64,000 nt of DNA, taken from contig NZ_CP043318.1 of assembly GCF_001984825.2 (NCBI RefSeq), positions 3,844,001 through 3,908,000 on the forward strand, given 5' to 3'. This document shows, one piece after another, positions 25,404-34,975 of this stretch. The position numbers and the translations under genes were made by a program. How positions within the stretch are numbered: position 1 is the stretch's first letter; each line of letters opens with the position of its first letter. A model generated the notes under the pieces. The model saw nothing but the letters and a program-made list of their open reading frames with translations. It ran no database searches and was not told the origin of the DNA. Source of the DNA: Enterobacter chengduensis. Its GTDB lineage: Bacteria; Pseudomonadota; Gammaproteobacteria; Enterobacterales; Enterobacteriaceae.

Positions 25404-26765
25404 TTAACGCCCTGGAAAACCGGGAGGCATCATCCCTTTCATCCCGCGCATCATCTTCGCCATGCCGCCTTTCTTCATTTTCTTCATCATGCGCTGCATG
25501 TCGTCGAACTGTTTCAGAAGGCGGTTAACGTCCTGCACCTGCATGCCGCAACCGGCTGCGATACGGCGTTTACGGGAACCTTTGATGATGTCCGGGTTAG
25601 CGCGCTCTTTCAGCGTCATTGAGTTGATGATCGCTTCCATACGCACCAGCACCTTGTCATCCATCTGCGCTTTCACGTTGTCAGGGATCTGGCCCATGCC
25701 CGGCAGTTTGCCCATCAGGCTGGCCATGCCGCCCATGTTTTTCATCTGACGCAGCTGCTCAAGGAAGTCGGTGAGATCGAAACCGTCACCTTTTTTCAGC
25801 TTGCTGGCGAGTTTTTCAGCCTGCGCGCGGTCAACCTTGCTCTCGATATCTTCGATCAGCGACAGCACGTCGCCCATGCCGAGAATACGGGAGGCAATAC
25901 GGTCCGGGTGGAACGGCTCCAGCGCTTCGGTTTTCTCGCCCACGCCGAGGAATTTGATCGGCTTACCGGTGATGTGACGAATCGAGAGGGCCGCACCGCC
26001 GCGGGCGTCGCCGTCCACCTTGGTCAGTACCACGCCGGTTAACGGCAGCGCTTCGTTAAACGCTTTCGCGGTATTCGCCGCATCCTGACCGGTCATGGCG
26101 TCGACAACGAACAGGGTCTCTACCGGGTTGATAGAGGCATGCACCTGCTTGATCTCGTCCATCATCGCTTCGTCAACGTGCAGACGACCGGCGGTATCCA
26201 CCAGCAGCACGTCGTAGAACTTCAGCTTCGCCTCTTTCAGCGCCGCGTTAACGATGTCGACAGGCTTCTGCGCCACGTCGGACGGGAAGAAATCCACGCC
26301 GACCTGCTCAGCCAGGGTTTCCAGCTGCTTGATCGCCGCCGGGCGATAGACGTCCGCAGAAACCACCAGCACTTTCTTCTTGTGCTTTTCGCGCAGGAAT
26401 TTACCCAGCTTGCCGACGCTGGTCGTTTTACCCGCACCCTGCAGGCCCGCCATCAGCACCACGGCCGGGGGCTGAGCCGCCAGGTTAAGCACCTGGTTCT
26501 CTTCGCCCATCGCTGAAACCAGCTCCTGGCGAACGATTTTGACGAACTCCTGACCCGGGGTCAGGCTCTTGTTAACTTCATGACCAACCGCCTTCTCTTT
26601 TACGCGGTTGATAAAATCACGAACAACCGGCAACGCGACGTCTGCTTCCAGCAGCGCCATGCGCACTTCGCGCAGCGTTTCCTTGATGTTCTCTTCAGTA
26701 AGGCGCCCGCGGCCGCTGATGTTGCGCAGCGTGCGCGACAAACGATCGGTTAAATTATCAAACAT
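25404..26765 (-). CDS. ffh: Signal recognition particle protein Ffh
   Basis: With 4.5S RNA it binds signal sequences on nascent membrane proteins and docks with FtsY. The 453 residues show the N domain, the GTPase domain (GLQGAGKTTSVGKLG near 105, DTAGRLHVDE, TKVDGDARGG) and a C-terminal Met-rich M domain (MQRMMKKMKKGGMAKMM...) that holds the signal-peptide groove. Length equals E. coli Ffh. Divergent from ypjD. Confidence 0.99.
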   Translation of the reverse strand: MFDNLTDRLSRTLRNISGRGRLTEENIKETLREVRMALLEADVALPVVRDFINRVKEKAVGHEVNKSLTPGQEFVKIVRQELVSAMGEENQVLNLAAQPPAVVLMAGLQGAGKTTSVGKLGKFLREKHKKKVLVVSADVYRPAAIKQLETLAEQVGVDFFPSDVAQKPVDIVNAALKEAKLKFYDVLLVDTAGRLHVDEAMMDEIKQVHASINPVETLFVVDAMTGQDAANTAKAFNEALPLTGVVLTKVDGDARGGAALSIRHITGKPIKFLGVGEKTEALEPFHPDRIASRILGMGDVLSLIEDIESKVDRAQAEKLASKLKKGDGFDLTDFLEQLRQMKNMGGMASLMGKLPGMGQIPDNVKAQMDDKVLVRMEAIINSMTLKERANPDIIKGSRKRRIAAGCGMQVQDVNRLLKQFDDMQRMMKKMKKGGMAKMMRGMKGMMPPGFPGR

Positions 26766-26931
26766 TGTCTCTCGCCTGAGTAGAAACGTTGGGCCGCCAT
26801 GGGCGACACATACACAGAATTTTGCCGGAGTATAACATGAAGGCGCCTTTGTTGTTATGCAACGGTTGGAGCAGGCGTCACGTAACGTTATACTGCTTCT
26901 CTTTCTTATTAAGACAACTGTCGATGCCTAT

Positions 26932-27723
26932 ATGCCTGTTTTCGCACTGATCGCCCTTGTTGCCTACTCTGTCAGCCTCGCGCTGATCGTTCCCGGACTG
27001 CTGCAAAAAAACAGCGGCTGGCGGCGCATGGCTATTCTTTCCGCGGTGATCGCTCTGATTAGCCACGCCTTTGCGCTGGAATCACGCATCATCCCCGGCG
27101 ACGGCAGCGTGCAAAACCTGAGCGTCCTCAACGTCGGTTCGCTGGTCAGCCTGATGATCTGCACGGTGATGACCATCGTCGCGTCTAAAAATCGCGGCTG
27201 GCTGCTGCTGCCGATTGTCTACACCTTTGCGCTGATCAATCTGGCTTTAGCCACCTTTATGCCTAATGAGTTCATTACGCATCTGGAGGCAACGCCAGGG
27301 ATGCTGGTGCATATCGGCCTGTCGCTCTTTGCCTACGCGACGCTCATCATCGCCGCGCTTTACGCCATGCAGCTCGCCTGGATTGACTACCAGCTCAAAA
27401 ACAAAAAGCTGGCGTTTAACCACGAGATGCCGCCGCTGATGGTCATTGAGCGTAAGATGTTCCACATCACTCAGGTGGGGGTAGTGCTGCTCACGCTGAC
27501 GCTCTGCACGGGTCTGTTTTACATGAAGAACCTGTTCAGCGTGGAGAATATCGACAAAGCGGTGCTCTCCATCATCGCGTGGTTTGTCTATATTGTCCTG
27601 TTATGGGGCCATTACCATGAAGGCTGGCGCGGACGTCGCGTGGTCTGGTTCAACGTCGCGGGTGCGGGCATTCTGACCCTTGCCTATTTTGGCAGCCGCT
27701 TCATACAGCAATTTGCTGGCTAA
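26932..27723 (+). CDS. ypjD: CcsA-like membrane protein YpjD
   Basis: A 263-residue inner-membrane protein with about eight helices, of the cytochrome c assembly (CcsA/CcmF-like) superfamily; role in E. coli is not settled. WGHYHEGWRGRR near the end resembles the WWD-like haem-handling loop region of relatives. Start MPVFALIALVAYSV at 26932 equals the E. coli start; the open frame extends 25 codons further up without support. Followed by yfjD after 18 bases. Confidence 0.9.
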   Translation: MPVFALIALVAYSVSLALIVPGLLQKNSGWRRMAILSAVIALISHAFALESRIIPGDGSVQNLSVLNVGSLVSLMICTVMTIVASKNRGWLLLPIVYTFALINLALATFMPNEFITHLEATPGMLVHIGLSLFAYATLIIAALYAMQLAWIDYQLKNKKLAFNHEMPPLMVIERKMFHITQVGVVLLTLTLCTGLFYMKNLFSVENIDKAVLSIIAWFVYIVLLWGHYHEGWRGRRVVWFNVAGAGILTLAYFGSRFIQQFAG

Positions 27724-27741
27724 GAAACAAAGGAGTTCCCC

Positions 27742-29028
27742 CTGGAACACATCTCTACCACCACGCTGATCGTTACGCTGATCGTCATGGTGGTCATCTC
27801 CGCCTATTTCTCCGGCTCGGAAACCGGCATGATGACCTTAAACCGCTACCGGTTACGGCATCGCGCTAAGCAGGGTAACCGTGCCGCCCGTCGCGTTGAA
27901 AAACTGCTCCGCAAGCCGGATCGCCTGATAAGCCTGGTGCTCATCGGCAACAACCTCGTCAATATTCTGGCCTCCGCCCTCGGCACCATCGTCGGGATGC
28001 GTCTGTACGGTAACGCCGGGGTGGCGATTGCCACCGGCGTGCTGACGTTCGTGGTGCTGGTGTTTGCCGAAGTGCTGCCGAAAACCATCGCCGCGCTTTA
28101 CCCTGAAAAAGTCGCCTACCCGAGCAGCTTCCTGCTGGCACCGCTGCAGATCCTGATGATGCCGCTGGTGTGGCTGCTGAACATGGTGACGCGCGTCCTG
28201 ATGCGGATGGTGGGGATCAAAGCAGACGTCACCATCAGCAGCGCGCTCAGCAAAGAGGAGTTACGCACCATCGTGCATGAATCCCGCTCGCAGATCTCCC
28301 GTCGCAATCAGGACATGCTCCTGTCGGTGCTGGATCTGGAAAAGGTGAGCGTGAACGACATCATGGTGCCGCGTAACGAAATCGTCGGCATCGACATCAA
28401 TGATGACTGGAAAGCCATCGTCCGCCAGCTAACGCACTCCCCGCATGGGCGTATTGTGCTTTATCGCGACTCGCTGGACGACGCCATCAGCATGCTGCGC
28501 GTGCGCGAAGCCTACCGCCTGATGACCGAGAAAAAAGAGTTCACCAAAGAGGTCATGCTGCGCGCCGCCGACGAGATTTACTACGTGCCGGAAGGAACGC
28601 CGCTCAGCACGCAGCTGGTTAAATTCCAGCGCAACAAGAAAAAGGTCGGCCTGGTGGTCAACGAGTACGGCGATATTCAGGGGCTGGTGACGGTCGAAGA
28701 TATTCTGGAAGAGATCGTCGGGGACTTTACCACGTCAATGTCGCCTTCCCTCGCGGAAGAGGTTACTCCGCAAAACGACGGCTCGGTGCTGATTGACGGT
28801 AGCGCGAACATTCGTGAACTCAACAAAGCCTTTAACTGGCATTTGCCGGAAGACGAGGCCCGGACCATTAACGGGATGATTCTGGAAGCGCTGGAAGAGA
28901 TCCCGGCTGCGGGCACGCGGGTGCGCATTGAGCAGTACGACATTGATATCCTGGACGTGCAGGACAATATGATTAAGCAGGTGAAGGTTCTGCCCGTCAC
29001 GCCGCTTCGGGAAAGTATTGCCGAATAA
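27742..29028 (+). CDS. yfjD: CorC/HlyC-type CBS-domain membrane protein YfjD, CTG start
   Basis: A 428-residue membrane protein: DUF21/CNNM membrane domain (about 1-190, AYFSGSETGMMTLNRYRL), paired CBS domains (about 200-330, MVPRNEIVGIDIND) and a CorC/HlyC C-terminal domain (about 345-420). Relatives take part in magnesium or cobalt efflux. The first ATG in frame (27787) would cut off the first helix; CTG at 27742, 6 bases after AAAGGAG, gives EHISTTTLI and the exact E. coli length, so I take CTG as the start. Confidence 0.88.
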   Translation: MEHISTTTLIVTLIVMVVISAYFSGSETGMMTLNRYRLRHRAKQGNRAARRVEKLLRKPDRLISLVLIGNNLVNILASALGTIVGMRLYGNAGVAIATGVLTFVVLVFAEVLPKTIAALYPEKVAYPSSFLLAPLQILMMPLVWLLNMVTRVLMRMVGIKADVTISSALSKEELRTIVHESRSQISRRNQDMLLSVLDLEKVSVNDIMVPRNEIVGIDINDDWKAIVRQLTHSPHGRIVLYRDSLDDAISMLRVREAYRLMTEKKEFTKEVMLRAADEIYYVPEGTPLSTQLVKFQRNKKKVGLVVNEYGDIQGLVTVEDILEEIVGDFTTSMSPSLAEEVTPQNDGSVLIDGSANIRELNKAFNWHLPEDEARTINGMILEALEEIPAAGTRVRIEQYDIDILDVQDNMIKQVKVLPVTPLRESIAE

Positions 29029-29030
29029 AA

Positions 29031-29070
29031 TGTAGGCCGGGTAAGGCGAACGCCGCCACCCGGCGCTACA
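29031..29070. repeat. REP (BIME) element
   Basis: TGTAGGCCGGGTAAGGCG, then an inverted copy CGCCGCCACCCGGC and CGCTACA. This is the classic enterobacterial REP palindrome, between the convergent yfjD and grpE ends, where it protects mRNA ends or binds gyrase. Confidence 0.88.
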
Positions 29071-29079
29071 GGTGGCAAA

Positions 29080-29673
29080 TTACGCTTTCGCTTTCGCCAC
29101 GGTCACCATCGCTGCGCGAATGGTACGGCCGTTCAGGGTGTAACCTTTCTGCATCACGCCCAGCACCTTACCGGCTTCAATCTCTTCAGATTCAACCATA
29201 GCAATCGCCTGATGAACGTTTGGATCCAGCGGAACGTTGGTATCGGCAATCACTTCCACGCCAAACTTGCGCACCACGTCGAGCATGGATTTCAGCGTCA
29301 GTTCGATACCTTCGATCATCGCCGCATTGTCCGGATTTGCTTTGTCAGCCACTTCCAGCGCGCGATCGAGGCTGTCGATGACCGGCAGCAGTTCGTTGAC
29401 GAATTTCTCCAGCGCAAATTTATGCGCCTTCTCAACGTCCTGCTCGGTACGACGACGCAGGTTTTCCATTTCCGCCTTGATGCGCAAAACACCATCGCGT
29501 TCGCGATTCTGTGCTTCTACCAGCTGGGCTTCCAGATTCGCAATTTTTTCATCGCGCGGGTCCACCTGCTCAGCAGATGCGTCTGGCTCTACAGCCTCAA
29601 CTTCATCGTGCTGTTCCGTGATAATTTCTTCAGGGGCTTGCCCCTCAGGCGTTTTCTGTTCTTTACTACTCAT
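29080..29673 (-). CDS. grpE: Nucleotide exchange factor GrpE
   Basis: Releases ADP from DnaK; also a thermosensor. The 197-residue protein has an acidic N tail, a long coiled coil (about 40-130) and a C-terminal beta domain ([10 protein letters not shown]..., MVTVAKAKA end). Start [11 protein letters not shown] at 29673 equals E. coli; an ATG 8 codons earlier is in frame but unsupported. Heat-shock promoter upstream, matching the need for DnaK helpers. Confidence 0.97.
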   Translation of the reverse strand: MSSKEQKTPEGQAPEEIITEQHDEVEAVEPDASAEQVDPRDEKIANLEAQLVEAQNRERDGVLRIKAEMENLRRRTEQDVEKAHKFALEKFVNELLPVIDSLDRALEVADKANPDNAAMIEGIELTLKSMLDVVRKFGVEVIADTNVPLDPNVHQAIAMVESEEIEAGKVLGVMQKGYTLNGRTIRAAMVTVAKAKA

Positions 29674-29720
29674 GAATTTCTCCGCGTTTTTCTGCATTCA
29701 TCTCGCTAACTTCGCTTATT

Positions 29721-29746
29721 ATGGGGATCAGTTTCCGGGATTCAAG
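29721..29746 (-). promoter_or_regulatory. Heat-shock (sigma-32) promoter of grpE
   Basis: CTTGAA (29741-29746) and CCCCAT (29721-29726) on the minus strand, 14 bases apart: a near-perfect sigma-32 promoter about 50 bases before the grpE start. Confidence 0.9.
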
Positions 29747-29795
29747 GGAACAAGACAGATTGTCATCATTCATCAGGCACAAGGACCTCCAGAAA

Positions 29796-30674
29796 ATGAA
29801 TAATCATTTCAGGTGTATTGGGATCGTCGGGCATCCGCGTCACCCTACCGCACTAACGACACATGAAATGTTGTATCGCTGGTTGTGTAGCAAAGGCTAT
29901 GAAGTGATGGTCGAGCAGCAGATTGCGCAGGAGCTGCAGCTGAAAAGCGTCAAAACCGGCACGCTGGCGGAAATTGGCCAACAGGCCGATCTCGCCGTGG
30001 TGGTGGGCGGCGACGGCAACATGCTCGGCGCGGCCCGCACGCTGGCGCGCTATGACATCAAGGTCATCGGCATCAACCGCGGCAATCTCGGTTTTTTAAC
30101 CGACCTCGACCCGGACAATGCGCAGCAGCAGCTGGCGGACGTGCTGGAAGGCCACTATATCAGCGAAAAACGCTTCTTGCTGGAAGCGCAGGTGTGCCAG
30201 CAGGACTGTCAGAAACGCATCAGCACCGCCATTAACGAGGTCGTCCTTCACCCCGGTAAAGTGGCGCATATGATTGAGTTTGAAGTCTATATTGACGAAA
30301 TCTTTGCCTTCTCCCAGCGTTCTGACGGCCTGATTATCTCCACCCCCACCGGCTCAACCGCCTACTCGCTTTCTGCCGGCGGCCCGATCCTGACGCCCTC
30401 TTTGGATGCCATTACCCTGGTGCCGATGTTCCCGCACACGCTCTCCGCCCGCCCGCTGGTCATCAACGGCGACAGCACGATCCGTCTGCGCTTCTCGCAC
30501 CGGCGTAACGACCTGGAGATCAGCTGCGACAGCCAGATAGCGCTGCCGATTCAGGAAGGTGAAGATGTCCTGATTCGTCGGTGTGATTATCACCTGAATT
30601 TGATTCACCCGAAAGATTACAGCTATTTCAACACATTAAGCTCGAAGCTTGGCTGGTCAAAAAAATTGTTCTGA
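29796..30674 (+). CDS. nadK: NAD kinase
   Basis: Phosphorylates NAD to NADP using ATP. The 292 residues have the kinase motif [14 protein letters not shown] (about 70) and the NAD-binding [17 protein letters not shown]. Start [19 protein letters not shown] at 29796 gives the exact E. coli length. Divergent from grpE; recN follows in the same direction with its own SOS promoter. Confidence 0.98.
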   Translation: MNNHFRCIGIVGHPRHPTALTTHEMLYRWLCSKGYEVMVEQQIAQELQLKSVKTGTLAEIGQQADLAVVVGGDGNMLGAARTLARYDIKVIGINRGNLGFLTDLDPDNAQQQLADVLEGHYISEKRFLLEAQVCQQDCQKRISTAINEVVLHPGKVAHMIEFEVYIDEIFAFSQRSDGLIISTPTGSTAYSLSAGGPILTPSLDAITLVPMFPHTLSARPLVINGDSTIRLRFSHRRNDLEISCDSQIALPIQEGEDVLIRRCDYHLNLIHPKDYSYFNTLSSKLGWSKKLF

Positions 30675-30693
30675 TTTTGCATCCAGGTCTTTA

Positions 30694-30731
30694 CTGTATA
30701 AAAAACCAGTTTATACTGTATGAAAACACAG
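30694..30731 (+). promoter_or_regulatory. Two LexA (SOS) boxes upstream of recN
   Basis: CTGTATAAAAAACCAG (30694-30709) and CTGTATGAAAACACAG (30716-30731); the second is a perfect CTGT-N8-ACAG. They are 22 bases apart and overlap the -35/-10 region (TTTATACTGTA). A weak third half-site (CATACAG) sits at about 30744. Same layout as E. coli recN, one of the tightest LexA targets. Confidence 0.9.
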
Positions 30732-30759
30732 TCATGGTTTTTCATACAGGAAAACAATT

Positions 30760-32421
30760 ATGCTGGCACAACTGACCATCAGCAACTTTGCCATTGTTCG
30801 TGAGCTTGAGATCGATTTCCACAGCGGCATGACGGCGATCACCGGCGAAACCGGTGCAGGTAAATCCATTGCCATTGATGCCCTCGGCTTGTGCCTTGGC
30901 GGCCGCGCTGAGGGCGACATGGTGCGCATGGGCGCAAACCGCGCCGACCTGTGCGCCCGCTTCTCCCTGAAGGACACCCCTGCCGCCCAGCGCTGGCTGG
31001 AACAGAACCAGCTTGAAGATGGACGTGAGTGTTTACTTCGCCGCGTCATCAGCAGCGACGGTCGCTCACGCGGCTTTATCAACGGCACGGCGGTTCCGCT
31101 CTCCCAGCTTCGTGAACTCGGCCAGCTGCTTATCCAGATCCACGGCCAGCACGCCCATCAGCAGCTCGTCAAACCCGAACAGCAGAAAGCGCTGCTGGAT
31201 GGCTATGCGGGTGAGTACGCGCTTACTCAGCTTATGGCGGAGCACTATCGCCAGTGGCATCAGAGCTGCCGCGAGCTGGCCCAGCACCAGCAGCAAAGCC
31301 AGGAGCGCGCCGCCCGTGCGGAGCTGCTGGCGTACCAGCTTAAAGAGCTGAACGAATTCAACCCGCAGCCCGGTGAATTTGAGCAAATCGATGAAGAGTA
31401 CAAGCGCCTGGCGAACAGCGGCCAACTGCTCTCAACCAGTAAGAATGCGCTCAACCTGCTGGCGGATGGCGAAGACGTAAACCTGCAGAGCCAGCTGTAT
31501 AACGTCCGTCAGCTGATTACCGAACTGGTCGGTATGGACAGCAAGCTTTCTGGCGTCCTGGATATGCTGGAAGAAGCGGCGATCCAGATCTCCGAAGCCG
31601 GTGACGAGCTGCGCCACTACTGTGAACGACTGGATCTCGACCCGAACCGTCTGTTTGAGCTGGAACAGCGCATTTCCCGTCAGATCTCGCTGGCGCGCAA
31701 GCACCACGTCACGCCAGAAGAGCTGCCGGGCTACTATCAGGCTCTGCTGGAAGAACAGCAGCAGCTTGACGATCAGGCTGACTCACAGGAAACCCTCTCT
31801 CTGGCGGTGAACCTGCACCATGAACAGGCGCTGGCAACAGCCCAAAAGCTTCATGAAATCCGTCAGCATTACGCTCAGGAGCTCAGCCAGCACATTACCG
31901 ACAGCATGCACACGCTGGCGATGCCGCACGGCGTCTTCACCATTGACGTTCGCTTTGAAGAGAACCACCTGACGGCGGAAGGCGCGGATCGCATCGAGTT
32001 CCGCGTTACCACCAACCCGGGACAGCCGCTGCAGGCGATCTCCAAAGTGGCCTCCGGCGGTGAGCTGTCGCGTATTGCGCTGGCGATTCAGGTGATCACC
32101 GCGCGTAAAATGGACACCCCGGCGCTAATCTTCGATGAAGTGGACGTTGGTATCAGCGGTCCTACGGCGGCGGTGGTGGGTAAACTGCTGCGCCAGCTAG
32201 GTGAATCCACGCAGGTGATGTGTGTCACCCACCTGCCGCAGGTCGCGGGCTGTGGTCATCATCACTTTATCGTCAGCAAAGAAACCGACGGCGAAATGAC
32301 CGAAACGCACATGAAGCCGCTGGATAAACGTGCGCGTCTGCAGGAGCTGGCACGCCTGCTCGGCGGCAGCGAAGTCACGCGTAACACGCTCGCGAACGCG
32401 AAAGAACTGCTGGCGGCATAA
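30760..32421 (+). CDS. recN: DNA repair protein RecN
   Basis: An SMC-like ATPase induced by DNA damage that helps hold broken DNA for recombination. 553 residues: Walker A GETGAGKS (about 30-37), long coiled-coil arms (about 150-340), signature [15 protein letters not shown] and Walker [13 protein letters not shown] near the C terminus. Length equals E. coli. SOS control through the upstream LexA boxes. Confidence 0.98.
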   Translation: MLAQLTISNFAIVRELEIDFHSGMTAITGETGAGKSIAIDALGLCLGGRAEGDMVRMGANRADLCARFSLKDTPAAQRWLEQNQLEDGRECLLRRVISSDGRSRGFINGTAVPLSQLRELGQLLIQIHGQHAHQQLVKPEQQKALLDGYAGEYALTQLMAEHYRQWHQSCRELAQHQQQSQERAARAELLAYQLKELNEFNPQPGEFEQIDEEYKRLANSGQLLSTSKNALNLLADGEDVNLQSQLYNVRQLITELVGMDSKLSGVLDMLEEAAIQISEAGDELRHYCERLDLDPNRLFELEQRISRQISLARKHHVTPEELPGYYQALLEEQQQLDDQADSQETLSLAVNLHHEQALATAQKLHEIRQHYAQELSQHITDSMHTLAMPHGVFTIDVRFEENHLTAEGADRIEFRVTTNPGQPLQAISKVASGGELSRIALAIQVITARKMDTPALIFDEVDVGISGPTAAVVGKLLRQLGESTQVMCVTHLPQVAGCGHHHFIVSKETDGEMTETHMKPLDKRARLQELARLLGGSEVTRNTLANAKELLAA

Positions 32422-32559
32422 ACTTTTTCGGGATCTCAGGGTCATAGAGAACAACAAAAACGCCGCCAGACCGGTTTCAAAGTGGGGCAAGGTCTATTAT
32501 CATCGGCATATTACATATGAGCCGCGTTCTGCTCGGGCCCGAAAAGGAATCAAATCACT

Positions 32560-32898
32560 ATGCGTTGTAAAATGCTGACCGCTGCCGCAGCGGTTCTTCT
32601 GATGTTGACCGCAGGCTGTTCCACTCTGGAGAAAGTGGTTTACCGTCCTGACATCAACCAGGGGAACTACCTTACCCCTAACGATGTGTCCAAAATCCGC
32701 GTGGGTATGACACAACAGCAGGTCGCTTATGCACTGGGAACCCCGATGATGTCCGATCCGTTCGGCACTAACACCTGGTTCTATGTATTCCGTCAAAAGC
32801 CGGGCCATGAAGATGCGACCCAGCAGACCCTGACGCTGACCTTCAGCAGCGCCGGTGTGTTGACCAACATCGACAACAAGCCTGCCCTGACCAAATAA
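32560..32898 (+). CDS. bamE: Outer membrane protein assembly factor BamE
   Basis: A 112-residue lipoprotein (lipobox MLTAGC) of the BAM complex that binds phosphatidylglycerol and BamD. The SmpA/OmlA domain includes [20 protein letters not shown] and TWFYVFRQ. E. coli BamE is 113 residues. Terminator follows. Confidence 0.97.
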   Translation: MRCKMLTAAAAVLLMLTAGCSTLEKVVYRPDINQGNYLTPNDVSKIRVGMTQQQVAYALGTPMMSDPFGTNTWFYVFRQKPGHEDATQQTLTLTFSSAGVLTNIDNKPALTK

Positions 32899-32915
32899 TC
32901 CGGCGTCAGAAATGC

Positions 32916-32945
32916 AAAAAGGTGCTCAATGAGCACCTTTTTTGT
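32916..32945 (+). terminator. Terminator after bamE
   Basis: A 12-bp perfect stem AAAAAGGTGCTC-AAT-GAGCACCTTTTT followed by TTGTTTT. It also faces the end of rnfH and may serve both. Confidence 0.92.
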
Positions 32946-33002
32946 TTTGTGTTGATCCCCTAGTCTCTTTTGGGAGAGGATCAGGATGAGGGGAAGAAAG
33001 CG

Positions 33003-33290
33003 CTACTTAGCCGATTTCTCCGCACGCTGGCGACGCAGCTCTTTTGGGTCGGCAATCAGGGGACGATAAATCTCCACCCGATCGCCCTCTTTCAGCACGT
33101 CACCCAGCTTCACCGGACGGCTGTAAATACCGACCTTATTTTTCGCCAGATCGATATCGCTGCGAAGCTCAAGGATGCCGGAAGCGTGGATAGCCGCCTC
33201 AACTGTCGCCCCCTCTTCCAGCGTCACGCGCTGCAGATACTGCTTCTCCGGCAGCGCGTACACCACTTCTACAGCAATCTTATGCGACAC
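33003..33290 (-). CDS. rnfH: RnfH/UPF0125 family ubiquitin-fold protein (RatB)
   Basis: A 95-residue beta-grasp protein, long annotated as RatB or antitoxin-like next to ratA, with no settled function. Conserved stretches are [19 protein letters not shown] and [13 protein letters not shown] at 33290 with AGAGG 6 bases upstream fits the E. coli length (96); longer in-frame starts lie inside ratA. It overlaps the ratA end by 11 bases. Confidence 0.9.
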   Translation of the reverse strand: MSHKIAVEVVYALPEKQYLQRVTLEEGATVEAAIHASGILELRSDIDLAKNKVGIYSRPVKLGDVLKEGDRVEIYRPLIADPKELRRQRAEKSAK

Positions 33291-33756
33291 TGTAAACCTC
33301 TTTGGCGCGAGTGGTGAACGCCTGAACCATATTCGAAGCCAGCTCTTTAAAGATGCGGCCAAACGCCAGTTCAATCAGCTTGTTGGTAAACTCAAAATCC
33401 AGCTGGAACTCTATGCGGCAGGCGTCTGCGCTCAGCGGCGTAAACTTCCAGCCCCCGATCAGGCTTTTAAACGGACCATCCACCAGATGCATCAAAATAC
33501 TCTGATTGCTGGTCAGCGTATTGCGGGTGGTGAACGTCTTGCTGATCCCCGCTTTGGAGACATCCACCGCCGCGGTCATCTGCGTCGGGCCGGACTCCAG
33601 AACGCGGCTCCCGGTACACCCCGGAATAAACTCCGGATAAGACTGAACGTCGTTCACTAACTGATACATCTGTTCCGCGCTGTAAGGCACAAGCGCAGTA
33701 CGGCTAATCTGAGGCATAGCATTTTCCATGGTCACACAACGGACAAATAATAACAT
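33280..33756 (-). CDS. ratA: RatA, START-fold protein / ribosome association toxin
   Basis: A 158-residue START (SRPBCC) protein. In E. coli RatA has been reported to bind 50S and block 70S formation; relatives (Coq10) bind ubiquinone, so the true role is debated. [21 protein letters not shown] and [12 protein letters not shown] are conserved. ATG 33756 has AGGTG upstream and gives the E. coli length; the ATG at 33717 (MPQISRT, 145 residues) is the common alternative. Divergent from smpB. Confidence 0.9.
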   Translation of the reverse strand: MLLFVRCVTMENAMPQISRTALVPYSAEQMYQLVNDVQSYPEFIPGCTGSRVLESGPTQMTAAVDVSKAGISKTFTTRNTLTSNQSILMHLVDGPFKSLIGGWKFTPLSADACRIEFQLDFEFTNKLIELAFGRIFKELASNMVQAFTTRAKEVYSVA

Positions 33757-33873
33757 TTATCACCTGTTAAAAAAACGCTAAGCCTCATCTCGTGCTAAGA
33801 TAGCGCGTTAGACCTCACGGGACGCAATGAGGTGACTTTTTGAAATCAGATTACCTACGGCTTTACGACACTT

Positions 33874-34356
33874 ATGACGAAGAAAAAAGCACATAAACCA
33901 GGCTCGGCGACCATTGCGCTCAACAAGCGTGCTCGCCACGAGTATTTCATTGAAGAAGAATTCGAAGCTGGCCTTGCGTTGCAGGGCTGGGAAGTAAAAT
34001 CGCTGCGCGCTGGGAAAGCCAACATCGGCGATAGCTACGTGATCCTGAAAGATGGCGAAGCCTTCCTTTTCGGCGCAAACTTTACGCCGCTGACCGTCGC
34101 CTCGTCGCACTACGTGTGTGACCCAACGCGCACGCGTAAACTGCTGCTTAACAAGCGTGAGCTGGAATCCCTCTACGGGCGCATTAACCGTGAAGGTTTC
34201 ACCGTCGTCGCCCTGTCGCTGTACTGGAAAAACGCCTGGTGCAAAGTGAAGGTTGGCGTCGCGAAGGGTAAAAAACAGCACGACAAACGTACTGACCTGA
34301 AAGAGCGCGAGTGGCAGCTTGATAAAGCGCGCATCATGAAAAACGCAGGACGTTGA
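33874..34356 (+). CDS. smpB: SsrA-binding protein SmpB
   Basis: Binds tmRNA and carries it to stalled ribosomes. 160 residues as in E. coli: an OB-fold ([30 protein letters not shown]) and a basic C-terminal tail ([17 protein letters not shown]) that enters the empty mRNA channel. The RNA partner ssrA follows after 89 bases. Confidence 0.98.
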   Translation: MTKKKAHKPGSATIALNKRARHEYFIEEEFEAGLALQGWEVKSLRAGKANIGDSYVILKDGEAFLFGANFTPLTVASSHYVCDPTRTRKLLLNKRELESLYGRINREGFTVVALSLYWKNAWCKVKVGVAKGKKQHDKRTDLKEREWQLDKARIMKNAGR

Positions 34357-34445
34357 TTCTGCACACTTATTGTACTATTCAATAAGTTAGCGTTCCGGGC
34401 TGGTATCCAGGAAGTGAAATCTGGTATACTCAGTTCAACACTATT

Positions 34446-34809
34446 GGGGCTGATTCTGGATTCGACGGGATTTGCGAAACCCAAGGTGCATGCCGAGGGG
34501 CGGTTTGCCTCGTTAAAAGCCGCAAAAAAATAGTCGCAAACGACGAAAACTACGCTTTAGCAGCTTAATAACCTGCTCTGAGCCCTCTCTCCCTAGCTTC
34601 CGCTCTTAAGACGGGGATCAAAGAGAGGTCAAACCCAAAAGAGATCGCGTGGAAGCCCTGCCTGGGGTTGAAGCGTTAAAACTAATCAGGCTAGTTCGTT
34701 AGTGGCGTGTCTGTCCGCAGCTGGCGTGCGAATGTAAAGACAAACTAAGCATGTAGTACCGAGGATGTAGAAATTTCGGACGCGGGTTCAACTCCCGCCA
34801 GCTCCACCA
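34446..34809 (+). ncRNA. ssrA: Transfer-messenger RNA (tmRNA)
   Basis: 364 bases from GGGGCTGATTCTGGATTCG to GCCAGCTCCACCA. The tag reading frame at 34536-34568 encodes ANDENYALAA then stop, identical to E. coli. The tRNA-like T arm reads GGGTTCAACTCCCG. An extended -10 (TGGTATACT, ending 34430) lies just before it. The 3' end is the known insertion point for phage-like islands and an integrase follows. Confidence 0.98.
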
Positions 34810-34810
34810 A
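34785..34810 (+). other. Presumed attL at the ssrA 3' end
   Basis: The 3' end of ssrA from the T arm to CCA, 167 bases before an integrase. P4-type integrases recombine at such tRNA or tmRNA ends and rebuild the gene, so this is probably the left attachment site. I did not find a second copy of this sequence in the window, so exact limits are unknown. Confidence 0.55.
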
Positions 34811-34838
34811 ACATTCATTCATGATGCATCATGAACCT

Positions 34839-34877
34839 TAAAAAAGCCTGTAACTTCAACGAGTTGCAGGCTTTTTT
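34839..34877 (+). terminator. Terminator after ssrA
   Basis: Stem AAAAAAGCCTGTAAC/GTTGCAGGCTTTTTT (one T-G wobble) with an 8-base loop and a T run. Confidence 0.88.
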
Positions 34878-34975
34878 GTTGCATGTGTGGTCATGATCTC
34901 TGTATGAATCTTGAGCTTTTGGCACCATGTTTAGCACCACGGTATCGTGGGGCTAAAAAAGCGTGGTGCTAAAAC

